64,000 bases of DNA from JAEINY01 sp942490535. GTDB taxonomy: Bacteria; Bacteroidota; Bacteroidia; Bacteroidales; Marinilabiliaceae. The DNA lies in assembly GCA_942490535.1 (NCBI GenBank), contig CALNXQ010000005.1:310001-374000 (forward strand). The letters run 5' to 3'. The position numbers and the translations under genes were made by a program. Of the stretch, positions 35,677 to 44,057 are shown in pieces (the stretch's first letter is position 1; the number at the start of each line of letters is the position of its first letter). The notes beneath the pieces were generated by a model, which saw only the letters and a list, made by a program, of their open reading frames with translations, was not told where the DNA came from and made no database searches.

Positions 35677-37128
35677 TTAATCTTTTGATTTAAGGTCATT
35701 TAAGCTATACCCTTGCTGTACCAATGCCTCAGGTTTCATAAGGGTTTGCAGCTTTTCAGGAGCGATTAAACGAAGTGTTTGATTGGCTTCAAATACAGTT
35801 ACCGCATTCTGCTTCATAAAATGGGCCAGTTCAGCGGCTTTATGGTAGCCGATGTAGGGCGTAATTGCTGTCACCACGGCAGGATTGGCATATTCATGGG
35901 GCTCCTTCAGCTCTTTTTTTTGAATGGAGAGCCCTTGAAACAATTTACTTAGCAAAGTTTGGTTAGCCGAAATAAGCAATTTCATACTTTCCAATAAAGC
36001 ATGGCCAATCATGGGCACGTAGGCATTCAGATCCAGACATCCCTGACCACATAGATTACTGATCAAAACATCATTGGAGTATACTTTATGAGCTACACTA
36101 ATGACGTATTCCGGAATGACCGGATTCACTTTTCCCGGCATAATGGAACTACCTACTTGTTGTTGAGGGATCAAAACCTCCTGGTAACGGGAGAAATCAG
36201 ATCCTAAAAGTCGTAGATCATTCACCATTTTCTCCAGGTTAACGGCATGCGCTTTTAAAATGGCATGCACCTCCACAAAACTATCCAAATTTGCCGTCGT
36301 GTCACACAGATTTTCGCTACGCGTAAGCGGCAAACCCGTCAAATGCTGCAATTCAGTGACTACCTGCATGACAAAATACCGGGGGATACTTAATCCAGTA
36401 CCGGTAGCACCCCCGCCAAGATTCACTTCTTTAATGCGCTCAAAACATTTGGAGACACGCCACCAATCGCGTGACAAGGCATTATTATAAGTACTAAACA
36501 AGCGATCATAAGTAGAGGGAACAGCGGCCTGCAATTGTGTATATGACTGACGGATGACATTTCTATACCGCGATTCTATCTTTTCCACCTGCAAACGTAA
36601 TCCGTTGATAGCTTGTTCCAAATCTTCCAACAATCGCATGGAGGCCACCTTCAAAGCTGTTGGCACCACGTCATTGGTCGATTGATAGACATTGGCATGT
36701 TCGAACGGATCAATGCGTCCATAATGGCCTGGCTGATCATTTAATTGCCGCAGAGCTAAATTACTGATGATCTCATTGACATTCATATTAATGGAGGTAC
36801 CCGCCCCGCCCTGAACAGCCGGCACTATGAATTGATCGAAATGTTTTGCCGCCGCCACTTGCCGGGCAGCCTGTACTAGACCTTGTGTGATTTCATCAGA
36901 AATGAATTGAACCGGCAGCTCTTGTTCCGGAAAACGCTCTAAAGCGGCTTGTCTGAACTTTTCATAGGTATAATAGCAGGCCAGCTTAACCTGCCCCATG
37001 GCCTGGTACCATTCTATATGAAAAGGCGTGGTATCCGGAAAATTATCCTTTGCCCGCAAAGAATGAATGCCATATAAGGCATCGTCTGGTAATTGCAATT
37101 CCCCTAAAAAGTCCTGCTCCGTTCTCAT
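35677..37128 (-). CDS. aspA: Aspartate ammonia-lyase
   Basis: Aspartase deaminates L-aspartate to fumarate and ammonia, feeding fumarate respiration or the TCA cycle. The 483-residue protein has the superfamily signature GSSIMPGKVNPVIPEYV at about 335. The PVIPE form fits aspartase better than fumarase. It also has MNVNEIISNLA and DVVPTALKVASMRLLEDL. It is cytoplasmic and tetrameric in known members. It lies 11 bases after the NtrC-like regulator, suggesting a shared transcript with it and Ppx. Confidence 0.85.
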   Translation of the reverse strand: MRTEQDFLGELQLPDDALYGIHSLRAKDNFPDTTPFHIEWYQAMGQVKLACYYTYEKFRQAALERFPEQELPVQFISDEITQGLVQAARQVAAAKHFDQFIVPAVQGGAGTSINMNVNEIISNLALRQLNDQPGHYGRIDPFEHANVYQSTNDVVPTALKVASMRLLEDLEQAINGLRLQVEKIESRYRNVIRQSYTQLQAAVPSTYDRLFSTYNNALSRDWWRVSKCFERIKEVNLGGGATGTGLSIPRYFVMQVVTELQHLTGLPLTRSENLCDTTANLDSFVEVHAILKAHAVNLEKMVNDLRLLGSDFSRYQEVLIPQQQVGSSIMPGKVNPVIPEYVISVAHKVYSNDVLISNLCGQGCLDLNAYVPMIGHALLESMKLLISANQTLLSKLFQGLSIQKKELKEPHEYANPAVVTAITPYIGYHKAAELAHFMKQNAVTVFEANQTLRLIAPEKLQTLMKPEALVQQGYSLNDLKSKD

Positions 37129-37139
37129 CTGTCGTTAAT

Positions 37140-38303
37140 TTAAGCCATGGGGCGTGCGTAGGCTTTGACATCATCGGCTGTAATGGTATCCTGACCCAGG
37201 ATAATCAATCGTTCAATGACATTTCGAAACTCACGAATATTACCGGTCCAGTTGATGTCTTTCAATTCTTCTACAGCAGAATCATCGAATGATTTCTGGG
37301 GCATACCCAACTCTTCACAAATGATTTTTTTAAAATGATCTGTTAACAAAGGAATGTCCTCCTTCCGATCATTGAGGGCTGGAACATGTATCAAAATAAC
37401 ACTCAAACGGTGATACAAATCCTCGCGAAAGTGAGATTTTTCGATCTCCTCCTTCAAACTTTTATTCGTTGCTGCCAAAACACGAACATCTACTTTTATA
37501 TCTTTATCACTCCCCACCCGGCTAATGATGTTTTCCTGTAAGGCGCGCAACACTTTTGCCTGGGCCGCCAGACTCATGTCACCAATCTCATCTAAAAAAA
37601 TAGTGCCCCCATTGGCTTGTTCGAACTTGCCTTTCCGCTGTTTATGGGCCGATGTAAAGGCCCCTTTCTCATGACCGAACAACTCACTCTCTATTAACTC
37701 GGATGGAATAGCTGCACAGTTCACTTCGACAAAGGGACTATTGGCCCGGTTACTTTTCTCATGTAACCAGCGAGCTACCAATTCTTTTCCGGTACCGTTA
37801 CCACCCGTAATCAAAACCCGTGCATCTGTGGGAGCCACTTTATCAATGATTTCCTTCACCTTTGCAATAGGTTCCGATTCCCCAACCATTTCATAGGTCT
37901 TGCTTACTTTGCGCTTCAGAACCTTTGTTTCCGTCACCAAATCCTTCTTCTCCACCGCATTTCGAACCGTAACCAGCAAACGATTTAAATCCAAAGGCTT
38001 CTCAATAAAATCGTAGGCCCCTTTCTTGATGGCTTCCACCGCGGTATCAATATTCCCATGACCGGAAATCATGATGATGGGCGTTTCCTGACCTGTTGCA
38101 CTAATGGCTTCCAATACTTCCATACCATCCATATTGGGCATTTTGATATCGCACAACACCACATCATACTTATCTGCTTTGAACTTCTCCACGCCCTCTT
38201 CACCGTGTTCAGCCAATTCAACCGAATGATCTTCGTACTCCAGGATATCTTTCAGTGTATTACGAATACTTCGCTGATCGTCAATTACTAAAATTTTTGC
38301 CAT
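37140..38303 (-). CDS. NtrC-type response regulator lacking a DNA-binding domain
   Basis: I use ATG 38303 (MAKILVIDDQ); an ATG four codons earlier would extend the overlap with ppx. Numbered from that earlier ATG, the receiver domain has D56 as phospho-acceptor and the AAA+ domain follows from about 145, with Walker A GGNGTGKE (171-178). The sigma-54 contact loop reads GAFTSA (218-223) instead of GAFTGA. The protein stops at IITADDVKAYARPMA, right after the AAA+ lid, with no Fis-type helix-turn-helix. It may activate sigma-54 from solution or do something else; see findings. Confidence 0.88.
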   Translation of the reverse strand: MAKILVIDDQRSIRNTLKDILEYEDHSVELAEHGEEGVEKFKADKYDVVLCDIKMPNMDGMEVLEAISATGQETPIIMISGHGNIDTAVEAIKKGAYDFIEKPLDLNRLLVTVRNAVEKKDLVTETKVLKRKVSKTYEMVGESEPIAKVKEIIDKVAPTDARVLITGGNGTGKELVARWLHEKSNRANSPFVEVNCAAIPSELIESELFGHEKGAFTSAHKQRKGKFEQANGGTIFLDEIGDMSLAAQAKVLRALQENIISRVGSDKDIKVDVRVLAATNKSLKEEIEKSHFREDLYHRLSVILIHVPALNDRKEDIPLLTDHFKKIICEELGMPQKSFDDSAVEELKDINWTGNIREFRNVIERLIILGQDTITADDVKAYARPMA

Positions 38304-39243
38304 AAGATGATTCAAATTGATTGGTTAATAATTGGTGAATGGCACCTTCCTTGAGAGCAAAGGCACATTGCCAAACATTGGTAATTTTAAATTCACGCAG
38401 GATGAAGGTAATAAAAATGCTGGCCAAAACAATCATTTCCACCCGGTGCAGATCCATGCGCTCCATTTGCATCCGTTGGATCATGGTGGATTTTAAGAAG
38501 CGCTGATGCAGCTCCTCAATGTAATCAAATGGTATTTTATAGCTGGTTAATTTCAATACATCTAAATGAGGATGGTGCTGCGCGGCGATCATACCGGCCA
38601 CGGTATCAAATGAACCGGAAGAGCCTATTAAAGTCTGCGGCTGATATTTCATCATGGCTTCATACAGCAACGCCAGCTTTGGCTTGATGTACGCTTCGAC
38701 CGCCTCAATCTCACTTTGCTTAATAGGATCGGATGGTTCAAATTGATCCAATAGACGGGCAATTCCCAAATCGAAACTGTGCATCCAAAGGACTCCCTCC
38801 CGATTGGCAATAATAAATTCATTGGATCCCCCACCGATATCCAATATCAATACATTCTTATCAGAAATAGGTACTACTTGCTTGACCCCATCAAATATCA
38901 ACTGAGCCTCTCTTTTCCCATCAATTACCTGAATATCCAGACCGAGCTCCTGTTTCACCCGGTCAACAAATTCCTGACCATTGACGGCACTTCGAATAGC
39001 AGAAGTGGCAATGCACATGACCTTGCCAACCTGATACTCTTTCATGGTTTGCTGGTGCATCTTAAGGGCCTGTATTCCCCGCTCCATGGCCTCAGGTAAA
39101 AGGATACCGCTGTTGATACCTCCTTTTCCCAATTTGGCAGGATATTTAGTTTCTAACACTATATGATAAGACTGATCACCCGTTTTATCTGCAATGAGTA
39201 AGTTAAAGGTGTTCGTTCCAAGGTCGATAATCGCAATACGCAT
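38281..39243 (-). CDS. Ppx/GppA family phosphatase
   Basis: From ATG 39243 (MRIAIIDLGTNTFNLLIAD) the protein has about 320 residues with the ASKHA-fold phosphate loops IDLGTNTFNLL and LDIGGGSNEF. Members hydrolyse polyphosphate or pppGpp. It lacks the extra C-terminal HD-like domain of longer Ppx proteins, so it fits the short family common in Bacteroidota. Its 3' end overlaps the NtrC-like gene by 23 bases. The longer frame from 39270 adds nine unconserved residues. Confidence 0.88.
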   Translation of the reverse strand: MRIAIIDLGTNTFNLLIADKTGDQSYHIVLETKYPAKLGKGGINSGILLPEAMERGIQALKMHQQTMKEYQVGKVMCIATSAIRSAVNGQEFVDRVKQELGLDIQVIDGKREAQLIFDGVKQVVPISDKNVLILDIGGGSNEFIIANREGVLWMHSFDLGIARLLDQFEPSDPIKQSEIEAVEAYIKPKLALLYEAMMKYQPQTLIGSSGSFDTVAGMIAAQHHPHLDVLKLTSYKIPFDYIEELHQRFLKSTMIQRMQMERMDLHRVEMIVLASIFITFILREFKITNVWQCAFALKEGAIHQLLTNQFESSYGKNFSN

Positions 39244-39368
39244 AAAAAATCTACTATTTTCGATTGTCAAATGTATTAAAAAAACTAAATACGTGTTGTA
39301 GAATCAGCTTTAGAGGCATCATTTTCATCCTTCTCAAAAGGTGACTTGGCTCAAACCGTGATTCACAT

Positions 39369-39396
39369 AAAAAAGCCGGATTCTCACCCGGCTTTT
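39369..39396. terminator. Bidirectional terminator between the permease and ppx genes
   Basis: AAAAGCCGG (39371-39379) and CCGGCTTTT (39388-39396) form a 9-bp stem with A and T runs on both sides. It follows the minus-strand ABC permease gene. Confidence 0.75.
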
Positions 39397-39402
39397 CATA
39401 TC

Positions 39403-40752
39403 TTATTTTTTAGAATAGAGAAACCACTTCCAAAGCTCTTTATAGGAGACTTTTTTACCATACATCAGAATTCCGGTGCGATAGATGCGGCCGGCAAACC
39501 AGGTAGTAAACACAAAAGAGCCTGCCAATAAGGTCATGGACAAAGCAATCTCCCAAACGGGCGGCTGAAAAGGAATGCGGGCCATCATCACGATGGGTGA
39601 CGTAAACGGAATCATGGAAAACCAAAAGGCGATATCTCCATCCGGATTACGCATGGCAGCCATGGCCACATATATGGATAAGATGAGCGGCATCATCACC
39701 GGCATGACAAATTGCTGACTATCCGTCTCACTATCTAAAGCCGCGCCAAGGGCAGCAAATAAACCTGCATACAATAAATACCCCCCCAGAAAATAAAAGA
39801 CAAAGGCCACCAAACTTCCAATTAGATCTAAACCTTTGGTTTTATCGAGAATTTTCTTGAACGTTTGTGCAAACTCAGCTGTTTGATCCTGATCTCCAAC
39901 ACCATTAACACCCTGCACCATTTCAATTTGTCCATCCATGCGCGTAGGCATTTCTTCATTTCCAAAAAATACCGTCTTTACACCGAGGATAATTACTAAG
40001 GTAAATACAACCCACAATAAAAACTGTGTCAACGCCACCATCGCAATACCAATTATTTTTCCCATCATCAACTGGAAAGGACGTATGGACGAAACAATCA
40101 CTTCTACAATGCGATTCGTTTTTTCTTCAATAACCCCACGCATCACTTGTGTACCATACATCAGCACAAAGAAATAAACCAACATGGCAAAAACAATGGC
40201 GGCAATCATGGTGACTTCTGCAAAACTCTCTTTTTGAGAGCCGTCATCCCCCAGTGTAATAATGCTCACATCCACGTTTACATTATGAATGTTTTTAATA
40301 ATTTCATCCAATCCATCGATCTGATAACTATTTAGCCTTTCTTGTTCAATAAACTTCTCCAATTGTCTGGAAATATATTGCTTTACATCAATAGTAATCT
40401 GCACATCAGAATAAATGGTTGCGCTTCCTTCCGGACTTTGAAGATCACCTGAGATCACCAGATAAGCATCATATCCTTCTTGCTGATAATTCGCTTCAAT
40501 ATCAGTCTGATTAGTACCTGCTAACCATGAAAACTTATAATACTCTGTATCCTCAATCGTATTCAGGTATTTTCCACTGTGATCCACCACAGCGATCTTC
40601 TTGTCTGCCTGATCCTCCATGGATGCAAACCAGGCAGGTAGCACCATCATGGCGGCAAACAATAAGGGTCCCACAAAACTCATGATCACAAAACTCTTCT
40701 TGCGTACTCGTGTCAGGTATTCACGCTGTATAATTAATGATATTTTACTCAT
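39403..40752 (-). CDS. ABC-2 type permease, NatB-like
   Basis: The 449-residue protein has one N-terminal helix (KKSFVIMSFVGPLLFAAMMV). A large extracytoplasmic domain (about 45-185) is followed by five to six helices (IVFAMLVYFFVLMYG, GYLLYAGLFAALGAAL). This is the ABC-2/NatB layout of sodium or drug efflux systems. It ends five bases before the ATPase gene start on the same transcript, so the pair forms one exporter. Substrate unknown. Confidence 0.88.
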   Translation of the reverse strand: MSKISLIIQREYLTRVRKKSFVIMSFVGPLLFAAMMVLPAWFASMEDQADKKIAVVDHSGKYLNTIEDTEYYKFSWLAGTNQTDIEANYQQEGYDAYLVISGDLQSPEGSATIYSDVQITIDVKQYISRQLEKFIEQERLNSYQIDGLDEIIKNIHNVNVDVSIITLGDDGSQKESFAEVTMIAAIVFAMLVYFFVLMYGTQVMRGVIEEKTNRIVEVIVSSIRPFQLMMGKIIGIAMVALTQFLLWVVFTLVIILGVKTVFFGNEEMPTRMDGQIEMVQGVNGVGDQDQTAEFAQTFKKILDKTKGLDLIGSLVAFVFYFLGGYLLYAGLFAALGAALDSETDSQQFVMPVMMPLILSIYVAMAAMRNPDGDIAFWFSMIPFTSPIVMMARIPFQPPVWEIALSMTLLAGSFVFTTWFAGRIYRTGILMYGKKVSYKELWKWFLYSKK

Positions 40753-40757
40753 GACAA

Positions 40758-41696
40758 CTATTTTACAGGTTGAGATTGGTTATTGCTGTGTTCTACTACT
40801 TTAATGAAGATATCATTCATGGAAGGCAATACTTCTTTGAGTCCATGGATTTCAATGTCATTCAATAAACTACCCAACAAGTGGTTGATAGATCCATCTG
40901 CGCCCATGGTAATTTGAGCGGAATGATGGTTATTAATGGCTTCCAACTTTTCCAGATGATAATGCTGCGTCAATTTTTGAGTTATCACATCGGGATTACC
41001 TGAAAAATCAAGCTGCACCAAATTATCTTTATAGGTTTGACGTACCTCTTCAATAGGCCCGTGTAAAATAGATTTTGACTTATTAATGAGGGTAATGTGA
41101 TCACATAATTCTTCCACCGAACCCATATTATGCGTACTAAACAAGATCGTAGCACCATTCTTTTTCAGATCCAGAATTTCTTGCTTTAACAAGTTGGCAT
41201 TAATGGGGTCGAAACCACTGAAGGGCTCATCAAATATAAGCAGCTGGGGATCGTGTAACACCGTCACAATAAACTGAATTTTCTGCTGCATCCCCTTTGA
41301 AAGCTCTTCCACTTTCTTATCCCACCAACTCTGCAACTCAAACTTCTCAAACCAATATTTCAGTTTTTTTAGCGCGTCTTGCTTGGATAAACCTTTGAGT
41401 CGGGCCAGGTAAAGCGCCTGCTCCCCCACCTTCATCTTTTTATACAATCCACGTTCCTCCGGCAAATAACCAATGCGGGTTACATCGTCGGGTTGCAGTT
41501 TTCGACCATTGAAAAGAACTTCACCGGAATCCGGCCCGGTGATTTGATTGATAATCCGAATTAAAGTCGTTTTACCGGCTCCGTTGGGACCCAACAAACC
41601 GTAAATGCTGTTTTCAGGCACTTGAATACTCACGTGGTCCAGTGCCAAATGTTTGGCATATTGTTTAACCACTTGTTTAGCCTCCAAAAAAATCAT
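40758..41696 (-). CDS. ABC transporter ATP-binding protein, NatA-like
   Basis: The 312 residues have Walker A GPNGAGKTT, signature LSKGMQQK, Walker B LLIFDEPFSGFDP and the switch H in FSTHNMGS. A C-terminal extension of about 90 residues is typical of the NatA/YhaQ group. It powers the adjacent NatB-like permease. ATG 41696 is the natural start; a hairpin terminator lies upstream, so this is the first gene of a two-gene operon. Confidence 0.92.
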   Translation of the reverse strand: MIFLEAKQVVKQYAKHLALDHVSIQVPENSIYGLLGPNGAGKTTLIRIINQITGPDSGEVLFNGRKLQPDDVTRIGYLPEERGLYKKMKVGEQALYLARLKGLSKQDALKKLKYWFEKFELQSWWDKKVEELSKGMQQKIQFIVTVLHDPQLLIFDEPFSGFDPINANLLKQEILDLKKNGATILFSTHNMGSVEELCDHITLINKSKSILHGPIEEVRQTYKDNLVQLDFSGNPDVITQKLTQHYHLEKLEAINNHHSAQITMGADGSINHLLGSLLNDIEIHGLKEVLPSMNDIFIKVVEHSNNQSQPVK

Positions 41697-41769
41697 AAGC
41701 TATATCGTTTTCGTTAAGGACAAATCGAAAGTGTGAAGTTAGGATTTTTTAAGAAAGGTCATAATAAAA

Positions 41770-41793
41770 CACAGCCATATTGACAAGGCTGTG
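41770..41793 (-). terminator. Terminator of the small membrane protein gene
   Basis: CACAGCC (41770-41776) and GGCTGTG (41787-41793), followed on the minus strand by TTTTATT. Confidence 0.65.
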
Positions 41794-41817
41794 CTTTCCT
41801 ATTAATTCCTTATGCGG

Positions 41818-42258
41818 TTAAAACCATCCGGCTCCCAAGTCAGCTCTGAAGGGCCAGGGAATAGCAGCCAGAATGATCACCAATCCCACTACATTGTACC
41901 AAAAAAGTCTTTTATGACTTTTATAATTGGAATAAACCTTCGCTTTTAAATGGCCAATGGTTATCAGCAAAGTGCCAATAAGCATCATCACAGGATGTTC
42001 CATAGTAAAGAATCGGAGCAGGGAGCTCTTCATCGTATCGGCATCAAAAAAAACTTTAGAACTTATGAAAAACAAGGCAAGGCCTACCATCCATTGAAGA
42101 TGCAACAACACCGTGGATACATTGGAAATCCGGCGATGGGTCACATCAAATTTTCGTTGACGTTGCCATCCAATGAAACTCTGCCCAATCACAATTAAAA
42201 TAAACAGCAGTACCACGTACCGAAGACCGCTATGAGAATGTAGTAAAGCTTTGTACAT
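41818..42258 (-). CDS. Four-helix membrane protein with conserved histidines
   Basis: From ATG 42258 (MYKALLHSHSGLRYVV) the protein has about 146 residues and four membrane helices. His residues lie at the helix ends in HSHSGLRY, LLHLQWMVGL, EHPVMMLIG and GHLKAK. This layout resembles cytochrome b561-like or related heme proteins, although I cannot prove heme binding. The upstream frame from 42318 was rejected because it adds a second unrelated hydrophobic start. Monocistronic. Confidence 0.7.
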   Translation of the reverse strand: MYKALLHSHSGLRYVVLLFILIVIGQSFIGWQRQRKFDVTHRRISNVSTVLLHLQWMVGLALFFISSKVFFDADTMKSSLLRFFTMEHPVMMLIGTLLITIGHLKAKVYSNYKSHKRLFWYNVVGLVIILAAIPWPFRADLGAGWF

Positions 42259-42364
42259 AAATTTTCGTTTATCAATTAACAGAAAGTGTAACAAAAAGGT
42301 TTTACCAGGAACAAACAAAACACGTGCGCGCCCTGTTTGATTAATGAATTAAAACTCTAGTATT

Positions 42365-42943
42365 ATGTCGTTCACATTAGATATTAACCAATTCGCTCCC
42401 GCTTTTAATTTACCCGCTACAGATGGTAAATACTATTCATTAGATGATTTTAACTCCAGGTATCTGGTCCTGTTTTTTACCTGCAACCACTGTCCTTATG
42501 TGATCGGTTCAGACGAAGTGACCCGTAAAACGGCGATAAAATATCAACCCAAAGAGGTCACGTTTGTAGCCATTAATTCCAATAGTAAACATACTTACGC
42601 CGAAGATGATTTTCCCCATATGGTGCAACGCATGGAAACACACCAATTTCCCTGGGTATATCTGTATGATGAGTCACAGGAAGTAGCCCTCGCATATGGT
42701 GCACTGAGAACACCTCATTTCTTTGTGCTTGATGAGCAACGAAAATTAGTATACACCGGTCGAGGTCTGGATTCTCCACGCGATACCTCAAGAATGACAG
42801 AGAACACCCTGGATTTAGTATTGCATGCCTTAACAACCAACCAGACATTGCCTGTTTCCAAAACCAATCCCATCGGCTGCAATGTGAAATGGGATGGCAA
42901 AGATGCCCATTGGATGCCGGCGGATGCCTGTGATTTAATCTAA
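42365..42943 (+). CDS. Thioredoxin-family protein (AhpC/TSA-like)
   Basis: The 192-residue protein starts with [19 protein letters not shown], then [10 protein letters not shown] holding a CNHC redox motif near residues 36-45. Later come [27 protein letters not shown], with the cis-Pro after Thr, and an IGCNVKW tail. This is the Bacteroidota thioredoxin or peroxiredoxin-like family. There is no signal peptide, so it is cytoplasmic. Its electron donor and substrate are unknown. Confidence 0.88.
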   Translation: MSFTLDINQFAPAFNLPATDGKYYSLDDFNSRYLVLFFTCNHCPYVIGSDEVTRKTAIKYQPKEVTFVAINSNSKHTYAEDDFPHMVQRMETHQFPWVYLYDESQEVALAYGALRTPHFFVLDEQRKLVYTGRGLDSPRDTSRMTENTLDLVLHALTTNQTLPVSKTNPIGCNVKWDGKDAHWMPADACDLI

Positions 42944-43037
42944 TGGATACTTATTTCTGAGCTGCTCAAACAATTAAATGAAAAATTATTTTCGATTTTT
43001 CGAAGTCATTTGTTTGCATTTTTGAGCTAAAAGAATT

Positions 43038-43056
43038 TACTTTGAATCGCAAAGTA
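43038..43056. promoter_or_regulatory. 19-bp palindromic operator before the membrane protein gene
   Basis: TACTTTGAATCGCAAAGTA has perfect 7-bp arms around a 5-base centre, ending 7 bases before ATG 43064. The same arms recur at 44008-44026. Its position over the promoter or leader suggests repression by the winged-helix regulator at 43696. Confidence 0.75.
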
Positions 43057-43063
43057 CTATGAC

Positions 43064-43699
43064 ATGAAAAACGAACACTCCTCATTGGAAGATATAAAGG
43101 CGATCCGTCAGATGATGGAAGAGTCTTCCAAATTTTTATCCTTAAGTGGCTTGTCCGGCGTTGCAGCAGGTGTATTTGCCTTGTTAGGTGCTGCTGTAGC
43201 CCATTTTTTCATATTGGATCAAGGCGGTAATTTGTATAACGAATTCATGGTCGCACTAAAGGGAGCCAATACTTCATTTGTAAGAATGGGTTTATTCATT
43301 GATGCTTTGGCGGTATTGATTCTGGCAGTGACATCGGCCTGGTACCTAAGCTGGCGCCATGCGCGCAACAATGGCCATCGCTTCTGGACCCATACAGCCC
43401 GCAAAATGGCCTGGAACATGTTCTTTGTATTAGCTGTAGGAGGCCTGTTCAGTTTTATCCTGGCCTGGCAGGAGAACATCCGGTTAGTTGCTTCCACCAT
43501 GTTAATTTTTTATGGAATGGCCTTACTGATGACTTCCCGGTATACCCAGCGCGACATTAAATATTTAGGTTACACTGAAATAGGACTCGGATTATTGGCA
43601 GGCATTTTCCTGAATTACGGTTTACTTTTCTGGTCATTAGGATTTGGGGTATTTCACATTGTGTATGGGGTAGCCATGTATTTTAAATACGAGCGATGA
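43064..43699 (+). CDS. Integral membrane protein of the creD locus
   Basis: The 211 residues begin with a helical cytoplasmic segment (LEDIKAIRQMMEESSKFLSL) and continue with about six helices arranged in three pairs. It overlaps the regulator gene by four bases (ATGA), so the two are translationally coupled. In Bacteroidota a membrane protein of this kind often precedes a winged-helix regulator and creD. It may sense the membrane state and pass it to the regulator, which is inference. Confidence 0.75.
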   Translation: MKNEHSSLEDIKAIRQMMEESSKFLSLSGLSGVAAGVFALLGAAVAHFFILDQGGNLYNEFMVALKGANTSFVRMGLFIDALAVLILAVTSAWYLSWRHARNNGHRFWTHTARKMAWNMFFVLAVGGLFSFILAWQENIRLVASTMLIFYGMALLMTSRYTQRDIKYLGYTEIGLGLLAGIFLNYGLLFWSLGFGVFHIVYGVAMYFKYER

Positions 43700-43992
43700 A
43701 GGATATAATTGCCGGATTGGATAAAAACTTCGAGAACCGTGTGCGGCTTGGCATCATGTCAGCACTCATGGTGAACGATTCGCTCGACTTCAATACGCTG
43801 AAAGAGCTATTGGGCGTGACGGACGGCAATTTGGCCAGTCACCTGAAAGCACTGGAAAAGCATTTATTGGTAAGTGTTTCCAAACAATTTGTGGGCCGAA
43901 AACCCAACACCACCTATAGTGCCACACAAAAGGGGAAAGATGCATTTACCAGCCATCTGGCAGCCTTGGAAAAGCTATTGGGCAAGGCGTAA
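43696..43992 (+). CDS. Winged-helix transcriptional regulator of the creD locus
   Basis: The 98-residue single-domain protein has helix-turn-helix TLKELLGVTDGNLASHLKALEKHLL and a wing KQFVGRKPNTTYSATQKGKDAF, in the ArsR/MarR-like fold. It has no sensor domain of its own. Two identical-arm palindromes flank it, one before the upstream membrane gene and one before creD, and are its likely binding sites. It is coupled to the membrane protein by a four-base overlap. Confidence 0.88.
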   Translation: MKDIIAGLDKNFENRVRLGIMSALMVNDSLDFNTLKELLGVTDGNLASHLKALEKHLLVSVSKQFVGRKPNTTYSATQKGKDAFTSHLAALEKLLGKA

Positions 43993-44007
43993 TTTTTTTT
44001 ATACCTC

Positions 44008-44026
44008 TACTTTGAAATTCAAAGTA
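44008..44026. promoter_or_regulatory. 19-bp palindromic operator before creD
   Basis: TACTTTGAAATTCAAAGTA has the same 7-bp arms and 5-base spacing as the site at 43038. It lies 31 bases before creD and 15 bases after the regulator stop. Confidence 0.78.
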
Positions 44027-44057
44027 CTTTACATAGATAAAACTAAACAATAGAATC

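Noticed and set aside
37140..38303. A frameshifted C-terminal helix-turn-helix for the NtrC-like regulator
   Set aside because: Only 11 bases separate its stop from aspA, leaving no room for a DNA-binding domain in another frame.
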